Below are positions 25,390 to 33,727 of a stretch of DNA of 64,000 nucleotides, piece by piece; the first letter of the stretch is position 1; every line of letters begins with the position of its first letter. The stretch lies in contig JAQYDI010000182.1 in assembly GCA_028724245.1 (NCBI GenBank), positions 1-64,000 of the forward strand. Reading direction: 5' to 3'. The notes beneath the pieces were generated by a model. That model was not told the DNA's origin, made no database searches, and saw only the letters and a list, made by a program, of their open reading frames with translations. This DNA is from Lachnospiraceae bacterium (lineage in GTDB: Bacteria > Bacillota > Clostridia > Lachnospirales > Lachnospiraceae). The position numbers and the translations under genes were made by a program.

Positions 25390-26772
25390 TTATTTCATGT
25401 CCTTCAGGAATGCGCGGTATCCGCGTACGGCGTCATAAATGTCGGCCTTGCTGGAAACTTCCATGGGTGCATGCATGCAGAGCAGTGCAATGCCGCAGTC
25501 GATGACTTCCATGCCGAATTTTGCCATGATCCATGCGATGGTTCCGCCGCCGCCGAAATCAACCTTGCCGAGTTCTGCTGTCTGGAATGCGATGCCGTTG
25601 TCATCCATGACTCTGCGGATGGCAGCCATAAATTCAGGATTGGCGTCGCTGGAGCCGGATTTGCCGCGGGAACCGGTATATTTATTGAATACAAGGCCTT
25701 TGCCCAGATAAGCGGAGTTTTTCTTTTCAAATGCTTCTGCGTACAGCGGGTCGTAGCCGGCGCTTACATCGGAGGAGAGCATTTTGCTGTTCTGAAGGGT
25801 GCGGCGTACGGAAAGAGCGGAAGGATATCCGCAGAGGGCCAGAAGTTCTGCGGTCATGTTCTCGAAGAAACGGGACTGCATGCCGCTGGCACCGTAGCTG
25901 CCGATTTCTTCTTTATCCACCAGCAGGCAGCAGGCGGTTCTGTCGGGCGTATCCATGTCCAGCATGGCCATCAGGGAAGTGAAGGCACAGATGCGGTCAT
26001 CCTGTCCATAGGCAAGAAGCATGCTGCGGTCAAGGCCCAGATCTCTTGCCTTGCCGGCAGGAACGATTTCCAGTTCTGCAGAAAGGAAATCCTCCTCCTC
26101 CACCTGATAGGTATCCAGCAGAAGCTTGAGAATGTTGGCTTTAACAGCTTCTTTTTCTTCGCCTTCCAGAGGGATGCTGCCAATGAGCAGATCAAGATTT
26201 TCACCTTCGATTACTTTTCCGGCATTTTTTTCCATCTGGCTTCCGGAAAGATGAACCAGCAGATCGGTGATGGTGAATACGGGATCGGAATCCTTTTCAC
26301 CGATGGTTACGTTTACAGAGGTTCCGTCCTTACGGATAATAACGCCGTGGAGCGCCAGAGGGATCGTTACCCACTGGTATTTTTTGATTCCGCCGTAGTA
26401 GTGGGTATCAAGATAGGCGAATCCGTTGTCTTCGTAGAGAGGATTCTGCTTGACATCGATACGGGGTGAGTCGATATGAGCGCCCAGAATGTTCATGCCG
26501 TTCTCCAGAGGTTCCTTACCGATGTGATACAGAACCAGAGTTTTTTCATTATATGCGGCATAAACCTTATCACCGGCTTTCAGTGTTCTGTTCTCACGGA
26601 TGCAGTCCGCAAGCGGCACATATCCGGCTTTTTCAGCCATTTCCACCGAAACACGTACACATTCACGTTCCGTCTTGCCGGCGTCAATACAGTTTTTATA
26701 CAGGCTGCTGACCTGTTCCATTTCATCAAGCTGTTCAGGAGCATAGCTTTCCCATAATGTTTTTTTCTCCAT
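25390..26772 (-). CDS. M18 family aminopeptidase
   Basis: This 460-residue zinc aminopeptidase of the M18 (aspartyl aminopeptidase / aminopeptidase I) family removes N-terminal residues from peptides in the cytoplasm. Metal and catalytic motifs are in order: GAHIDSPR (~125), VDKEEIGSYG (~300), SSDVSAGYDP (~355) and CMHAPMEVSS near the C-terminus. An AAAGGA site precedes the chosen ATG at 26772; 44 further upstream codons are open but overlap the promoter. A promoter reads leftward from 26883. The gene is downstream of, and in the same direction as, the sigma-factor gene, but has its own promoter. Confidence 0.87.
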   Translation of the reverse strand: MEKKTLWESYAPEQLDEMEQVSSLYKNCIDAGKTERECVRVSVEMAEKAGYVPLADCIRENRTLKAGDKVYAAYNEKTLVLYHIGKEPLENGMNILGAHIDSPRIDVKQNPLYEDNGFAYLDTHYYGGIKKYQWVTIPLALHGVIIRKDGTSVNVTIGEKDSDPVFTITDLLVHLSGSQMEKNAGKVIEGENLDLLIGSIPLEGEEKEAVKANILKLLLDTYQVEEEDFLSAELEIVPAGKARDLGLDRSMLLAYGQDDRICAFTSLMAMLDMDTPDRTACCLLVDKEEIGSYGASGMQSRFFENMTAELLALCGYPSALSVRRTLQNSKMLSSDVSAGYDPLYAEAFEKKNSAYLGKGLVFNKYTGSRGKSGSSDANPEFMAAIRRVMDDNGIAFQTAELGKVDFGGGGTIAWIMAKFGMEVIDCGIALLCMHAPMEVSSKADIYDAVRGYRAFLKDMK

Positions 26773-26853
26773 GGTATATGTATTCCTTTCTGCCATAAGC
26801 TGTAACTGTTCAGACCCTGTTATATTTTGAAGAGAAATCTGAACAGTCTGAAT

Positions 26854-26883
26854 ATTATACCATAAAAGAAGCAGGGATGTCCA
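26854..26883 (-). promoter_or_regulatory. Promoter of M18 aminopeptidase gene
   Basis: On the minus strand TGGACA (26883-26878) and TATAAT (26859-26854) have an 18-bp spacer, upstream of the start at 26772. The -35 box overlaps the region immediately before the end of the sigma-factor gene. Confidence 0.5.
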
Positions 26884-26905
26884 CGGCTCAAAACGGAACA
26901 GCAAC

Positions 26906-27400
26906 TCATGTGAAATATTCGCGGAGGCTTTTCTGAAGCTGCCTCCGGATCCGGTGCATCTTCATCTTGATGGCGCTGCTGCTGGTGTGGTATTCTTCGG
27001 CAAGTTCATTGTAGTTGTAGCCTTCCTCATAGTGCCGGATGATCAGCCGGAGATCCTGAGGATTGAGCTGTTTTGCGATCTCGGGATACAGGTCAAGGAT
27101 GGTGATGCAGTCGTCTTCAAAACCTGCGCTGCCGTGAATATACTCCGGCATGGCATTGAGATCTTCGTAATAAAGATTCTCCTCCAGAGTGTGGAGCATG
27201 CGGTAACGCGCAGTCTGGTACAGCCAGCCGGCAATATTCTCATGTTTTTGAAGTTCATCGGCTTTCTGATAGGCGATCATCAGCGTGTCCTGAACCACAT
27301 CCGCTGCGAAATGTTTATTATTGCAGATTTTTTTGGCGTACTGATACAGAGGTTTGTAATATTGGTGTGAAAGCATCAGGATAAAATCTTCATTGGTCAT
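26906..27400 (-). CDS. ECF-type sigma-70 family RNA polymerase sigma factor
   Basis: This 164-residue sigma factor has region 2 at about residues 10-75 (FAADVVQDTLMIAYQ, then WLYQTARYRML) and region 4 at ~110-160. The region-4 helix-turn-helix is YNYNELAEEYHTSSSAIKMKMH. GGAGG before the ATG at 27400 sets the start. No anti-sigma factor is adjacent, which is unusual for ECF factors; control may be transcriptional or through a distant gene. A promoter lies at 27482-27454. Target genes are unknown. Confidence 0.8.
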   Translation of the reverse strand: MTNEDFILMLSHQYYKPLYQYAKKICNNKHFAADVVQDTLMIAYQKADELQKHENIAGWLYQTARYRMLHTLEENLYYEDLNAMPEYIHGSAGFEDDCITILDLYPEIAKQLNPQDLRLIIRHYEEGYNYNELAEEYHTSSSAIKMKMHRIRRQLQKSLREYFT

Positions 27401-27453
27401 ATGGAACCTCCGTGACGGCAGATGTAAAATTGCAATCAATTGGTTACGTACAA

Positions 27454-27482
27454 AGTATATTATCTTTAAATATACTTAGCAA
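27454..27482 (-). promoter_or_regulatory. Promoter of sigma-factor gene
   Basis: On the minus strand TTGCTA (27482-27477) and TATACT (27459-27454) have a 17-bp spacer, about 55 bp before the start codon. Confidence 0.6.
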
Positions 27483-27499
27483 TTAGTCCGGTTTTAATT

Positions 27500-27530
27500 A
27501 TTTTCAACGTTAATATATAACGTTGAAAAT
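27500..27530 (-). terminator. Perfect 13-bp hairpin after tetR gene
   Basis: ATTTTCAACGTTA (27500-27512) pairs perfectly with TAACGTTGAAAAT (27518-27530). It lies 17 bases past the end of the TetR gene on the minus strand and probably ends that transcript. The following tract is A/T-rich but not a pure T run. Confidence 0.5.
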
Positions 27531-27546
27531 CTGACAGAGGGGACTT

Positions 27547-28089
27547 CTACCAGCTTCCGTTTTCCATAATGTTTTTTGAGATGCGGGACAGAATATCGAT
27601 GGATTGTTCGGTATTTACCCGCATCTTCTGCATATCCAGAAATGCGTAGAAACCGCCCTGAATGATAAAGGTCAGCTGCGCGTTTTTCTCCAGATCTTCT
27701 TTATATTCGGGATATTCCCGGAATATCATTTCCTTGATCTGCACATCCAGCTGCTGGATCAGGTAGCTTCGCCGGGAACCGGAAAAAAGGGTTGCAAGAA
27801 CCTGAGACTGGGATGTGAGCGCATGGAAAATGTCCATGGTCAGCTCGTAGGGATCAGACAGAATCTTGCCCGGCTCCCGGATGGAGCGCAGAATAGAGGC
27901 GATCATTTCATTTTCCAGACTCTCCGACAGATCATAGATATCCTTATAATGTTTGTAAAATGTAGCTTTATTGATCATCGCCAGTTCAGCCAGCTCGGTG
28001 ACGGTGATTTTCTCTATGGGCTTTCTGGAGCGCAGTTCCAGAAAGGCGTTGACAATGCTTTTTCGTGTTTTTTGAATCCTCAGATCCAT
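27547..28089 (-). CDS. TetR family transcriptional regulator
   Basis: This 180-residue regulator has an N-terminal TetR helix-turn-helix (residues ~8-55) with the recognition part LAELAMINKATFYKHYKDIYDL. A helical ligand/dimer domain follows. It is divergent from the glycogen branching enzyme gene, with ~210 bp between them. The shared region contains an inverted repeat TTGTTAT-N7-ATAACAA (28196-28216), a 10-bp palindrome (28224-28233) and a direct repeat (28125-28147), which are candidate operators. The ligand is unknown. Confidence 0.85.
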   Translation of the reverse strand: MDLRIQKTRKSIVNAFLELRSRKPIEKITVTELAELAMINKATFYKHYKDIYDLSESLENEMIASILRSIREPGKILSDPYELTMDIFHALTSQSQVLATLFSGSRRSYLIQQLDVQIKEMIFREYPEYKEDLEKNAQLTFIIQGGFYAFLDMQKMRVNTEQSIDILSRISKNIMENGSW

Positions 28090-28124
28090 AAAATAATCCC
28101 CTTTCCGGCGGAATCTGTATATTT

Positions 28125-28233
28125 TGCAACAGTTTGATGCAACAGTTGTTTAAGTAACGTTCTCCGCACATTGCTGATTGTTTCTTGAAAGAAAATTGTT
28201 ATACTGATGATAACAAATTAAACGACGGCCGTC
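28125..28233. promoter_or_regulatory. Candidate TetR operator region between tetR and glgB
   Basis: Three repeat types occur between the divergent genes: TGCAACAGTT twice (28125-28134 and 28138-28147, 13-bp period), TTGTTAT/ATAACAA as an inverted repeat (28196-28216), and the perfect palindrome GACGGCCGTC (28224-28233). The inverted repeat best fits a TetR dimer site. Confidence 0.45.
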
Positions 28234-28299
28234 AATTAAATATATAAATGTCGTTTATACTGAATGAATAAATCAGTATAGCCAATGAGGTAATACACT

Positions 28300-30099
28300 A
28301 TGGATATGTATGGATTTTATACAGGCAAAATATTTGATGCCCATGAATATCTGGGATGCCATCTGGAAAATAATGGTGCGGTTTTCCGCGTTTTTGCGCC
28401 TGCGGCCGTGAAGATTTCCCTGATCGGGGAGTTCAATTCCTGGCAGGAAATGCCCATGGAAAGAATTTATGATAAAAATTTCTGGGAATGCCGTGTGGAC
28501 GGTGTGTGGGAAGGCATGATGTACAAGTACCGGGTCTATACGCAGAGCGGCCGTGTGGTGGATCATTGTGATCCTTACGGATACGGGATGGAACTGCGCC
28601 CCCGGAACGCTTCCATTGTAAGGGATATGAAACGGTATCGGTTTCAGGATATGGAGTGGATGTACAAACGCTCCGACTGTAAAAACAAACCGTTGAATAT
28701 TTACGAGGTACACGCCGGGTCATGGAGGATGCCGGAAGGCGGGGGCTGGCTCAATTACCGGCAGCTGGCCGGGGAGCTGATTCCGTATCTGAAGGAATAT
28801 GGATATAATTATGTAGAATTTCTGCCGTTAAATGAGCATCCCTGCGATGAGTCATGGGGGTATCAGTGTACGGGATTTTTCAGCCCCACCTCCCGATACG
28901 GCACTGCAGATGATCTGAAAGCCATGGTGGATCTGTTTCACCAAAACCGGATCGGTGTGCTCCTTGATTTCGTGCCGGTGCATTTTGCGGTGGATGATTA
29001 TGCGCTGGCGGAATTTGACGGGACACCCCTGTATGAGTATCCGCATAACGATATGAGCTACAATGAGTGGGGAAGCCGGAATTTCATGCACTCCCGCGGG
29101 GAAGTCTGCAGCTTTCTCCAGTCCAGCGCCAATTACTGGCTGAACGAATACCATATCGACGGCCTGCGCATGGATGCCATCAGCAATATGATCTACTGGC
29201 AGGGAGATAAGGAACGGGGCGTGAATAAAAATGCCACGGATTTCCTCCGGTACATGAATCGGGGGCTGAAAGGGATGCACAAGGGGATCATTCTGGCCGC
29301 CGAGGATTCCACTTCTTTCCCCGATGTAACAAAACCTGCAGAATCCGGCGGTCTCGGCTTCGATTACAAATGGGATATGGGCTGGATGAATGATACGCTG
29401 GCTTATTTCAGGGAGGATCCCGAACAGAGAAAAAAAGATTATCACAAACTGACTTTTTCCATGATGTATTTCCCTGAGGAAAATTATCTTCTGCCCCTGT
29501 CCCATGATGAGGTGGTTCACGGGAAAGGAACGATTCTCGATAAAATGAACGGTGAATACGAGGATAAATTTGCCCAGGCCAGAGCCATGTATACCTATAT
29601 GTATGCTCATCCCGGCAAAAAACTGAATTTCATGGGCAATGAACTGGGGCATTTCAGGGAATGGAATGAAAAACGGGAACTGGACTGGAATCTGCCTGAT
29701 TATCCCATGCACAGCGGTTTTGCCCGTTTTATGAGAACCTTGAATAATCTGTATCTGCATCATGGCGCACTCTGGAAAAAAGATTATGAAACCGACGGCT
29801 TCTGCTGGGTCAGCTGCCATGAAGAAGACCGGGGCCTCTACAGCTTTCTCCGGACAGACGGCAGAGAATATATCCTGTGCCTGTTCAATTTCTCCGCGCA
29901 GAACCATGACAACTATGAAGTAAACCTGTCCTCCGCCCTGCCCTTTGGCGCCCGCAGCGCCCATCTGCTTATAGACAGCGCCCGCCTCGAATACGGCGGT
30001 TCCTCCGAAACACCCTCCGACTGTACGATCCCCATTCATGAAAACAAAATGAATCTGCCAGCAGAACGGTACAGCGGGAAAATGTATCTGATAAAGTAG
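28300..30099 (+). CDS. glgB: 1,4-alpha-glucan branching enzyme (GH13)
   Basis: This 599-residue enzyme introduces alpha-1,6 branches into glycogen. An N-terminal CBM48-like beta domain (GAVFRVFAPAAVKISLIGEFNSW) precedes the GH13 barrel. The nucleophile is Asp292 in GLRMDAIS, the acid/base is Glu335 in AAEDST, and the transition-state Asp is in LSHDEVVHGK (~404). DESWGYQCTGFFSPTSRYG is the usual family block. It is shorter than typical ~640-residue GlgB because the extra N-terminal domain is missing. No other glycogen gene is adjacent. It faces a TetR gene and ends before a strong terminator. Confidence 0.9.
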   Translation: MDMYGFYTGKIFDAHEYLGCHLENNGAVFRVFAPAAVKISLIGEFNSWQEMPMERIYDKNFWECRVDGVWEGMMYKYRVYTQSGRVVDHCDPYGYGMELRPRNASIVRDMKRYRFQDMEWMYKRSDCKNKPLNIYEVHAGSWRMPEGGGWLNYRQLAGELIPYLKEYGYNYVEFLPLNEHPCDESWGYQCTGFFSPTSRYGTADDLKAMVDLFHQNRIGVLLDFVPVHFAVDDYALAEFDGTPLYEYPHNDMSYNEWGSRNFMHSRGEVCSFLQSSANYWLNEYHIDGLRMDAISNMIYWQGDKERGVNKNATDFLRYMNRGLKGMHKGIILAAEDSTSFPDVTKPAESGGLGFDYKWDMGWMNDTLAYFREDPEQRKKDYHKLTFSMMYFPEENYLLPLSHDEVVHGKGTILDKMNGEYEDKFAQARAMYTYMYAHPGKKLNFMGNELGHFREWNEKRELDWNLPDYPMHSGFARFMRTLNNLYLHHGALWKKDYETDGFCWVSCHEEDRGLYSFLRTDGREYILCLFNFSAQNHDNYEVNLSSALPFGARSAHLLIDSARLEYGGSSETPSDCTIPIHENKMNLPAERYSGKMYLIK

Positions 30100-30141
30100 G
30101 AAAGAAGAAGGTGCTGTTCATGCTTCCCGCCCCAAAGTCTG

Positions 30142-30168
30142 AACTGCACAAAATCTTGTGCAGTTTTG
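30142..30168 (+). terminator. Intrinsic terminator after glgB
   Basis: AACTGCACAA (30142-30151) pairs perfectly with TTGTGCAGTT (30156-30165) around AATC, followed by a T-rich tract. It separates glgB from the nitrogenase-like operon. Confidence 0.75.
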
Positions 30169-30187
30169 ATATTTTTACATCTATTGT

Positions 30188-30216
30188 TTGACGTGTTTTA
30201 TGAAATATGGTACAAT
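30188..30216 (+). promoter_or_regulatory. Promoter of nitrogenase-like/hyp operon
   Basis: TTGACG (30188-30193) and TACAAT (30211-30216) are separated by exactly 17 bp. The start codon lies ~250 bp further on, leaving a long untranslated leader. No NifA/sigma-54 (GG-N10-GC) type site was seen. Confidence 0.75.
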
Positions 30217-30222
30217 AAAGTC

Positions 30223-30469
30223 AACATGATTGATACGACCTGATGGGTAAGTTCGATGCGTACCGGTTTTGTATATTCCGCGTGTTCTTCTGACCGGAAG
30301 CGAGTGTCAATGGATCAACGATATATGATACATCGGCTCTGACAGTAAGGTATTTTCCGAGCAGGAATAGTCGCGGTGCACAGAATCAGGACAGGACGTT
30401 TCATGATGGGACTCTTTTATTGTGTATCTGCCTTTGCGGGGCCGGCATACAGTAAAGGAGTTCTTTTTT
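30223..30469 (+). ncRNA. Long structured 5' leader of the nitrogenase-like operon (unidentified, possible riboswitch)
   Basis: About 247 bases separate the promoter from the first start codon. Several stems can form: CCGGT/ACCGG (30263-30267 with 30293-30297) or the competing TTCCG/CGGAA (30276-30280 with 30295-30299); TGTCA/TGACA (30305-30309 with 30340-30344), which encloses CGAT/ATCG (30319-30335); and GCTC/GAGC (near 30336 and 30358). The competing stems suggest a switch. I do not recognise a known class; a TCAGGACAGGAC stretch near 30386 only faintly recalls the cobalamin box. It may sense a metal or cofactor tied to the operon. Confidence 0.5.
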
Positions 30470-31225
30470 ATGTTAAAAATAGCGGTTTACGGTAAGGGCG
30501 GCATCGGAAAGTCAACGATTACCAGCAATCTGGCGGCGGCATTTGCCGTGCTGGGGAAAAAGGTGATTCAGATCGGCTGCGATCCCAAGGCGGATTCCAC
30601 CATCAATCTGCTGGGCGGGGTGCCTCTGAAGCCGGTTATGAATTATATGAGGGAAGTGGATGAGGAACCGGAGAAGATCGAGGATATTGCAAAGCGCGGT
30701 TTCGGCGATGTTCTGTGCATTGAGACAGGCGGTCCCACACCGGGGCTGGGCTGTGCGGGCCGGGGTATTATTGCCACCTTCAATCTGCTGGAGGATCTGG
30801 AGCTGTTTGAAACCTGCAAACCGGATGTGGTTCTGTATGATGTGCTGGGCGACGTGGTCTGCGGCGGTTTTGCAGCTCCCATCCGGGAAGGATATGCGGA
30901 AAAGGTGCTGATCGTGACTTCCGGTGAGAAGATGGCGCTTTACGCAGCCAACAATATCAACAGTGCTGTAAAGAATTTTGAGGACCGCAGCTATGCGAAG
31001 GTATTCGGAATCGTTATGAACCGGAGAAATGTGGAAAATGAAGAGGAAAAGGTCCGTGCATTTGCCGATTCGGTGGGACTTCCCATTGTGGGCGATATTC
31101 CGAGAGATCATGATATCAACCGGTTTGAGGATATGGGGAAGACGGTCATCGAAGGCAACCCGGACCTGCCCATCAGTCAGAGATTTTTTGATCTGGCCAG
31201 GATGCTGCTGGATTCGGAAGCGTAA
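30470..31225 (+). CDS. NifH-like Fe protein 1 (reductase of nitrogenase-like system)
   Basis: This 251-residue NifH/BchL-type ATPase would form a homodimer with one bridging [4Fe-4S] cluster and pass electrons to a D/K-type partner with ATP hydrolysis. It has P-loop GKGGIGKST (8-16), CDPKADST (37-44) and cluster ligands Cys95 in GLGCAGRG and Cys131 in [11 protein letters not shown]. Arg98, the site ADP-ribosylated in true NifH, is also present. The ATG at 30470 follows AAGGAG by 9 bases; 16 upstream codons have no support. The NifD-like gene starts 33 bases on. A second, different copy lies at 38559. No nifB/E/N is present, so nitrogen fixation is unlikely. Confidence 0.88.
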   Translation: MLKIAVYGKGGIGKSTITSNLAAAFAVLGKKVIQIGCDPKADSTINLLGGVPLKPVMNYMREVDEEPEKIEDIAKRGFGDVLCIETGGPTPGLGCAGRGIIATFNLLEDLELFETCKPDVVLYDVLGDVVCGGFAAPIREGYAEKVLIVTSGEKMALYAANNINSAVKNFEDRSYAKVFGIVMNRRNVENEEEKVRAFADSVGLPIVGDIPRDHDINRFEDMGKTVIEGNPDLPISQRFFDLARMLLDSEA

Positions 31226-31258
31226 TGGCCGGGCGAAAAGGCAATGGAGGATTACTGA

Positions 31259-32632
31259 ATGTGTAATATAGATAAAAAACCTGACATGAACGGAACGTGC
31301 AGTATGGATGGAAAAACTGATAAAGACAGAAAACCTTACTGGATTTCGGCAGAAGATCTGGCAAACCGGGGGAAGGATCAGATCCCGCCGGAGCTGATCA
31401 GCAATACCCATCTGATCTACAGCTCCCCGGCAACGCTGGCGTTCAACTCGCCGGGCGCACAGGGATTCGGGGTTAAGAGAGCGGGGCTGGCGATTCCCGG
31501 TTCTGTTATGCTGCTGGTGGCTCCCGGCTGCTGCGGCCGGAACACAACGCTTCTGGCTGAGATGCCGGAGTATCACAATCGCTTTTTCTATCTGATGATG
31601 GATGAGACGGATATTGTAACGGGACGTCATCTGAAAAATATCCCCCAGGCGGTGGAGGAGATCTGTCAGTCTCTGCCCCAGATGCCTTCGGTGGTGATGA
31701 TCTGTCTGACCTGTGCCGATGCGCTGCTGGGAACCGATATGGAGCGTGTTTGCCGGAAAGCAATGAAAAAGGTGGATATCCCGGTGCTTCCCTGTTATAT
31801 GTATGCGCTGACAAGGGAGGGGCGCAAGCCGCCCATGGTGCATGTGCGCCAGTCCATTTATTCTCTGCTGGAGCCCATGGAAAAACGGCCCAATGCGGTA
31901 AATCTTCTAGGTTATTTTGCACATCTGATCGATGACTGCGAGATTTACGACCTGCTGCATCAGATGGGTATCAGGAAGACAAGGGAAATCTCCCGGTGCA
32001 GGGATTATGCAGAGTATAAACAGATGGCGGAAGCCAATTTCAATCTGGTGCTGAATCCCGAGGCACGGTTTGCGGCACAGGATATGCAGAAACGGCTGAA
32101 TATTCCCTCTGTAGAGCTGACCCGGCTGTATCAGCTGGATAAGATTCAGAATCAGTATCATATTTTTGCATCGGCTCTGGGTACGACCATCGAGGATCAG
32201 AAGTATTATGATGCGGCGAAAGAGGCCATTGATGTGTTTGGCAGGGCGTATCCGGGCACGGTATTTTCCGTGGGAGAGGGATGCAATGCGGATCCCTTTG
32301 AGCTGTCGCTGGCATTCCTGCGGTACGGTTTCCGGGTAAATGAAATTTTCGGAACCCCTACGGCGGATAATTTCGTATATATTAAGAAGATTGCGGCACT
32401 GAGTCCTGAGACGAAGATCTATTCCAATCTGGAGCCTACCATGCTTTATTATGACATCAGTGAAGGAGAGGCGGACGTGACCATCGGACGGGATGCGGCT
32501 TATTATCATCCCGGCTGCCCCAATGTGGAGTGGAGCGAGGATGTGCAGCCTTTCGGCTATGCCGGCGTGAAACTTCTGTTTGAGCAGCTGCTTGCGGCTT
32601 TACAGGGTGCGGGAAAGGAGAGTGCGGTATGA
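31259..32632 (+). CDS. Nitrogenase component 1-like protein, NifD-like subunit 1
   Basis: This 457-residue protein has the three-domain fold of the nitrogenase component 1 family (PF00148). Cys91-Cys92 in APGCCGRNTT match the position of a P-cluster Cys. CLTCADALLGTD (Cys149, Cys152) matches the CPxxLIGDD block of NifD. The C-terminal part GEGCNADPFE, GTPTADNF, HPGCPNVEW and FGYAGVKLLFEQLL follows the family order, but the FeMo-co ligands (Cys275 and His442 of NifD) have no clear equivalents. It likely forms a heterotetramer with the next gene product (4-base overlap) and accepts electrons from the NifH-like protein. GGAGG precedes the ATG. The substrate is unknown. Confidence 0.78.
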   Translation: MCNIDKKPDMNGTCSMDGKTDKDRKPYWISAEDLANRGKDQIPPELISNTHLIYSSPATLAFNSPGAQGFGVKRAGLAIPGSVMLLVAPGCCGRNTTLLAEMPEYHNRFFYLMMDETDIVTGRHLKNIPQAVEEICQSLPQMPSVVMICLTCADALLGTDMERVCRKAMKKVDIPVLPCYMYALTREGRKPPMVHVRQSIYSLLEPMEKRPNAVNLLGYFAHLIDDCEIYDLLHQMGIRKTREISRCRDYAEYKQMAEANFNLVLNPEARFAAQDMQKRLNIPSVELTRLYQLDKIQNQYHIFASALGTTIEDQKYYDAAKEAIDVFGRAYPGTVFSVGEGCNADPFELSLAFLRYGFRVNEIFGTPTADNFVYIKKIAALSPETKIYSNLEPTMLYYDISEGEADVTIGRDAAYYHPGCPNVEWSEDVQPFGYAGVKLLFEQLLAALQGAGKESAV

Positions 32633-33684
32633 AAGGATTGAGAAAATATCTGGCACCGTTTGCTCCCGATCAGTCGGGTGCTTCCGCGGTTTTAAGCGAT
32701 ATGGGCGGAATCATCGTGATCTGTGATGCGGGCGGCTGCGCCGGCAATATCTGTGGATTTGACGAGCCCAGATGGTTTATGAAGAAAAGCGCCATTTTCA
32801 GCGCAGGACTGCGCGATATGGATGCCATATTGGGGCGGGATGACCGTCTGGTGGAAAAGCTGGCCCTTGCGGCAGGTAAAATTGACGCAGAGTTTGCGGC
32901 GATCATCGGGACGCCGGTGCCTGCGGTTATCGGGACTGATTATCAGGCGCTGAAGCGGATGGCGCAGAAAAAAATCGATCTTCCCATTATGACGGTGGAC
33001 ACTGATGGCATGGAGCTTTATGACGCAGGGGAAGAGAAAACATGGCTGGAACTGTTTCGGACATTTGCCGGGGAAAAGCTGCCTGTGGTGAAAAACAGGG
33101 TGGGGATCATCGGTGCAACGCCTCTGGAGATCCACAGCATGAATGCGCCGGCTGAGATGGAAGAGACCCTGAAAGAACAGGGAGTTGAGGAGGTTTTCTG
33201 TTACGGCATGGGCGCAGGCATTAAACAGGTTCGGGAGGCCTCGTCCGTGGAGAAGAATCTGGTGATCGCCCCCGCCGGACTTAAAGCAGCGCGTCTGCTG
33301 GAAGAAAAGTTCGGCACGCCTTATGAGGTCTGTTATCCGGGTGCAGGAAAGATCCTCCGGGATAAACTTGCCAGACAGGGATTTTCCATGGATGATCTGA
33401 CCGGGAAAAAGATTCTCATCATGCACCAGCAGGTGCTGGCCAATGAGATCAGAAAAGAAATCGGGGACAGAGCGGTATGTACGGCAGCGACCTGGTTTAT
33501 GCTGAAAAAGGAACTGAAATCGGAGGGGGATATTCATCTGACGGAGGAAGACCAGTTCACCGAGCTGATCAGCCGGGAACAGTACGATGTGATCATCGGT
33601 GATGAGATCCTGAAGAATGCGGTGCCCGGTTTTGAGGGAATTTATCTGAAACTGCCCCATTTTGCAGTATCAGGAAAGCTGTAA
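32629..33684 (+). CDS. Nitrogenase component 1-like protein, NifK-like subunit 1
   Basis: This 351-residue protein is shorter than true NifK (~520) and comparable to the smallest members of the family. CDAGGCAGNICGFDEPRW (residues 32-49) gives Cys37 at the family cluster position plus Cys32 and Cys42. TPVPAVIGTDYQAL (near 94-107) matches the GxxGxD loop but without the third P-cluster Cys. The DEPRW motif at 45-49 is shared, at the same residue number, with the second NifK-like protein at 40663. It overlaps the NifD-like gene (ATGA) and precedes hypF by 43 bases. The Cys pattern suggests a simple bridging [4Fe-4S] cluster, as in protochlorophyllide reductase, rather than a P-cluster. Confidence 0.72.
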   Translation: MKGLRKYLAPFAPDQSGASAVLSDMGGIIVICDAGGCAGNICGFDEPRWFMKKSAIFSAGLRDMDAILGRDDRLVEKLALAAGKIDAEFAAIIGTPVPAVIGTDYQALKRMAQKKIDLPIMTVDTDGMELYDAGEEKTWLELFRTFAGEKLPVVKNRVGIIGATPLEIHSMNAPAEMEETLKEQGVEEVFCYGMGAGIKQVREASSVEKNLVIAPAGLKAARLLEEKFGTPYEVCYPGAGKILRDKLARQGFSMDDLTGKKILIMHQQVLANEIRKEIGDRAVCTAATWFMLKKELKSEGDIHLTEEDQFTELISREQYDVIIGDEILKNAVPGFEGIYLKLPHFAVSGKL

Positions 33685-33727
33685 ACGGCAGAACGGTTTA
33701 TCATAGAGATTTTCAGGAAAGGTATGG

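Noticed and set aside
25360-26469. 369-codon forward open frame opposite the M18 aminopeptidase
   Set aside because: Shadow of the real minus-strand gene, whose zinc ligands are all present.
30223-30469. Cobalamin riboswitch upstream of the nifH-like gene
   Set aside because: Only a partial TCAGGA match near 30386; the other conserved blocks (GCCACTG and the rest of the B12 box) are missing.
30512-31843. 443-codon minus-strand open frame opposite the nifH/nifD-like genes
   Set aside because: His/Arg/Ile-rich shadow of two well-supported genes; no ribosome site or motif.
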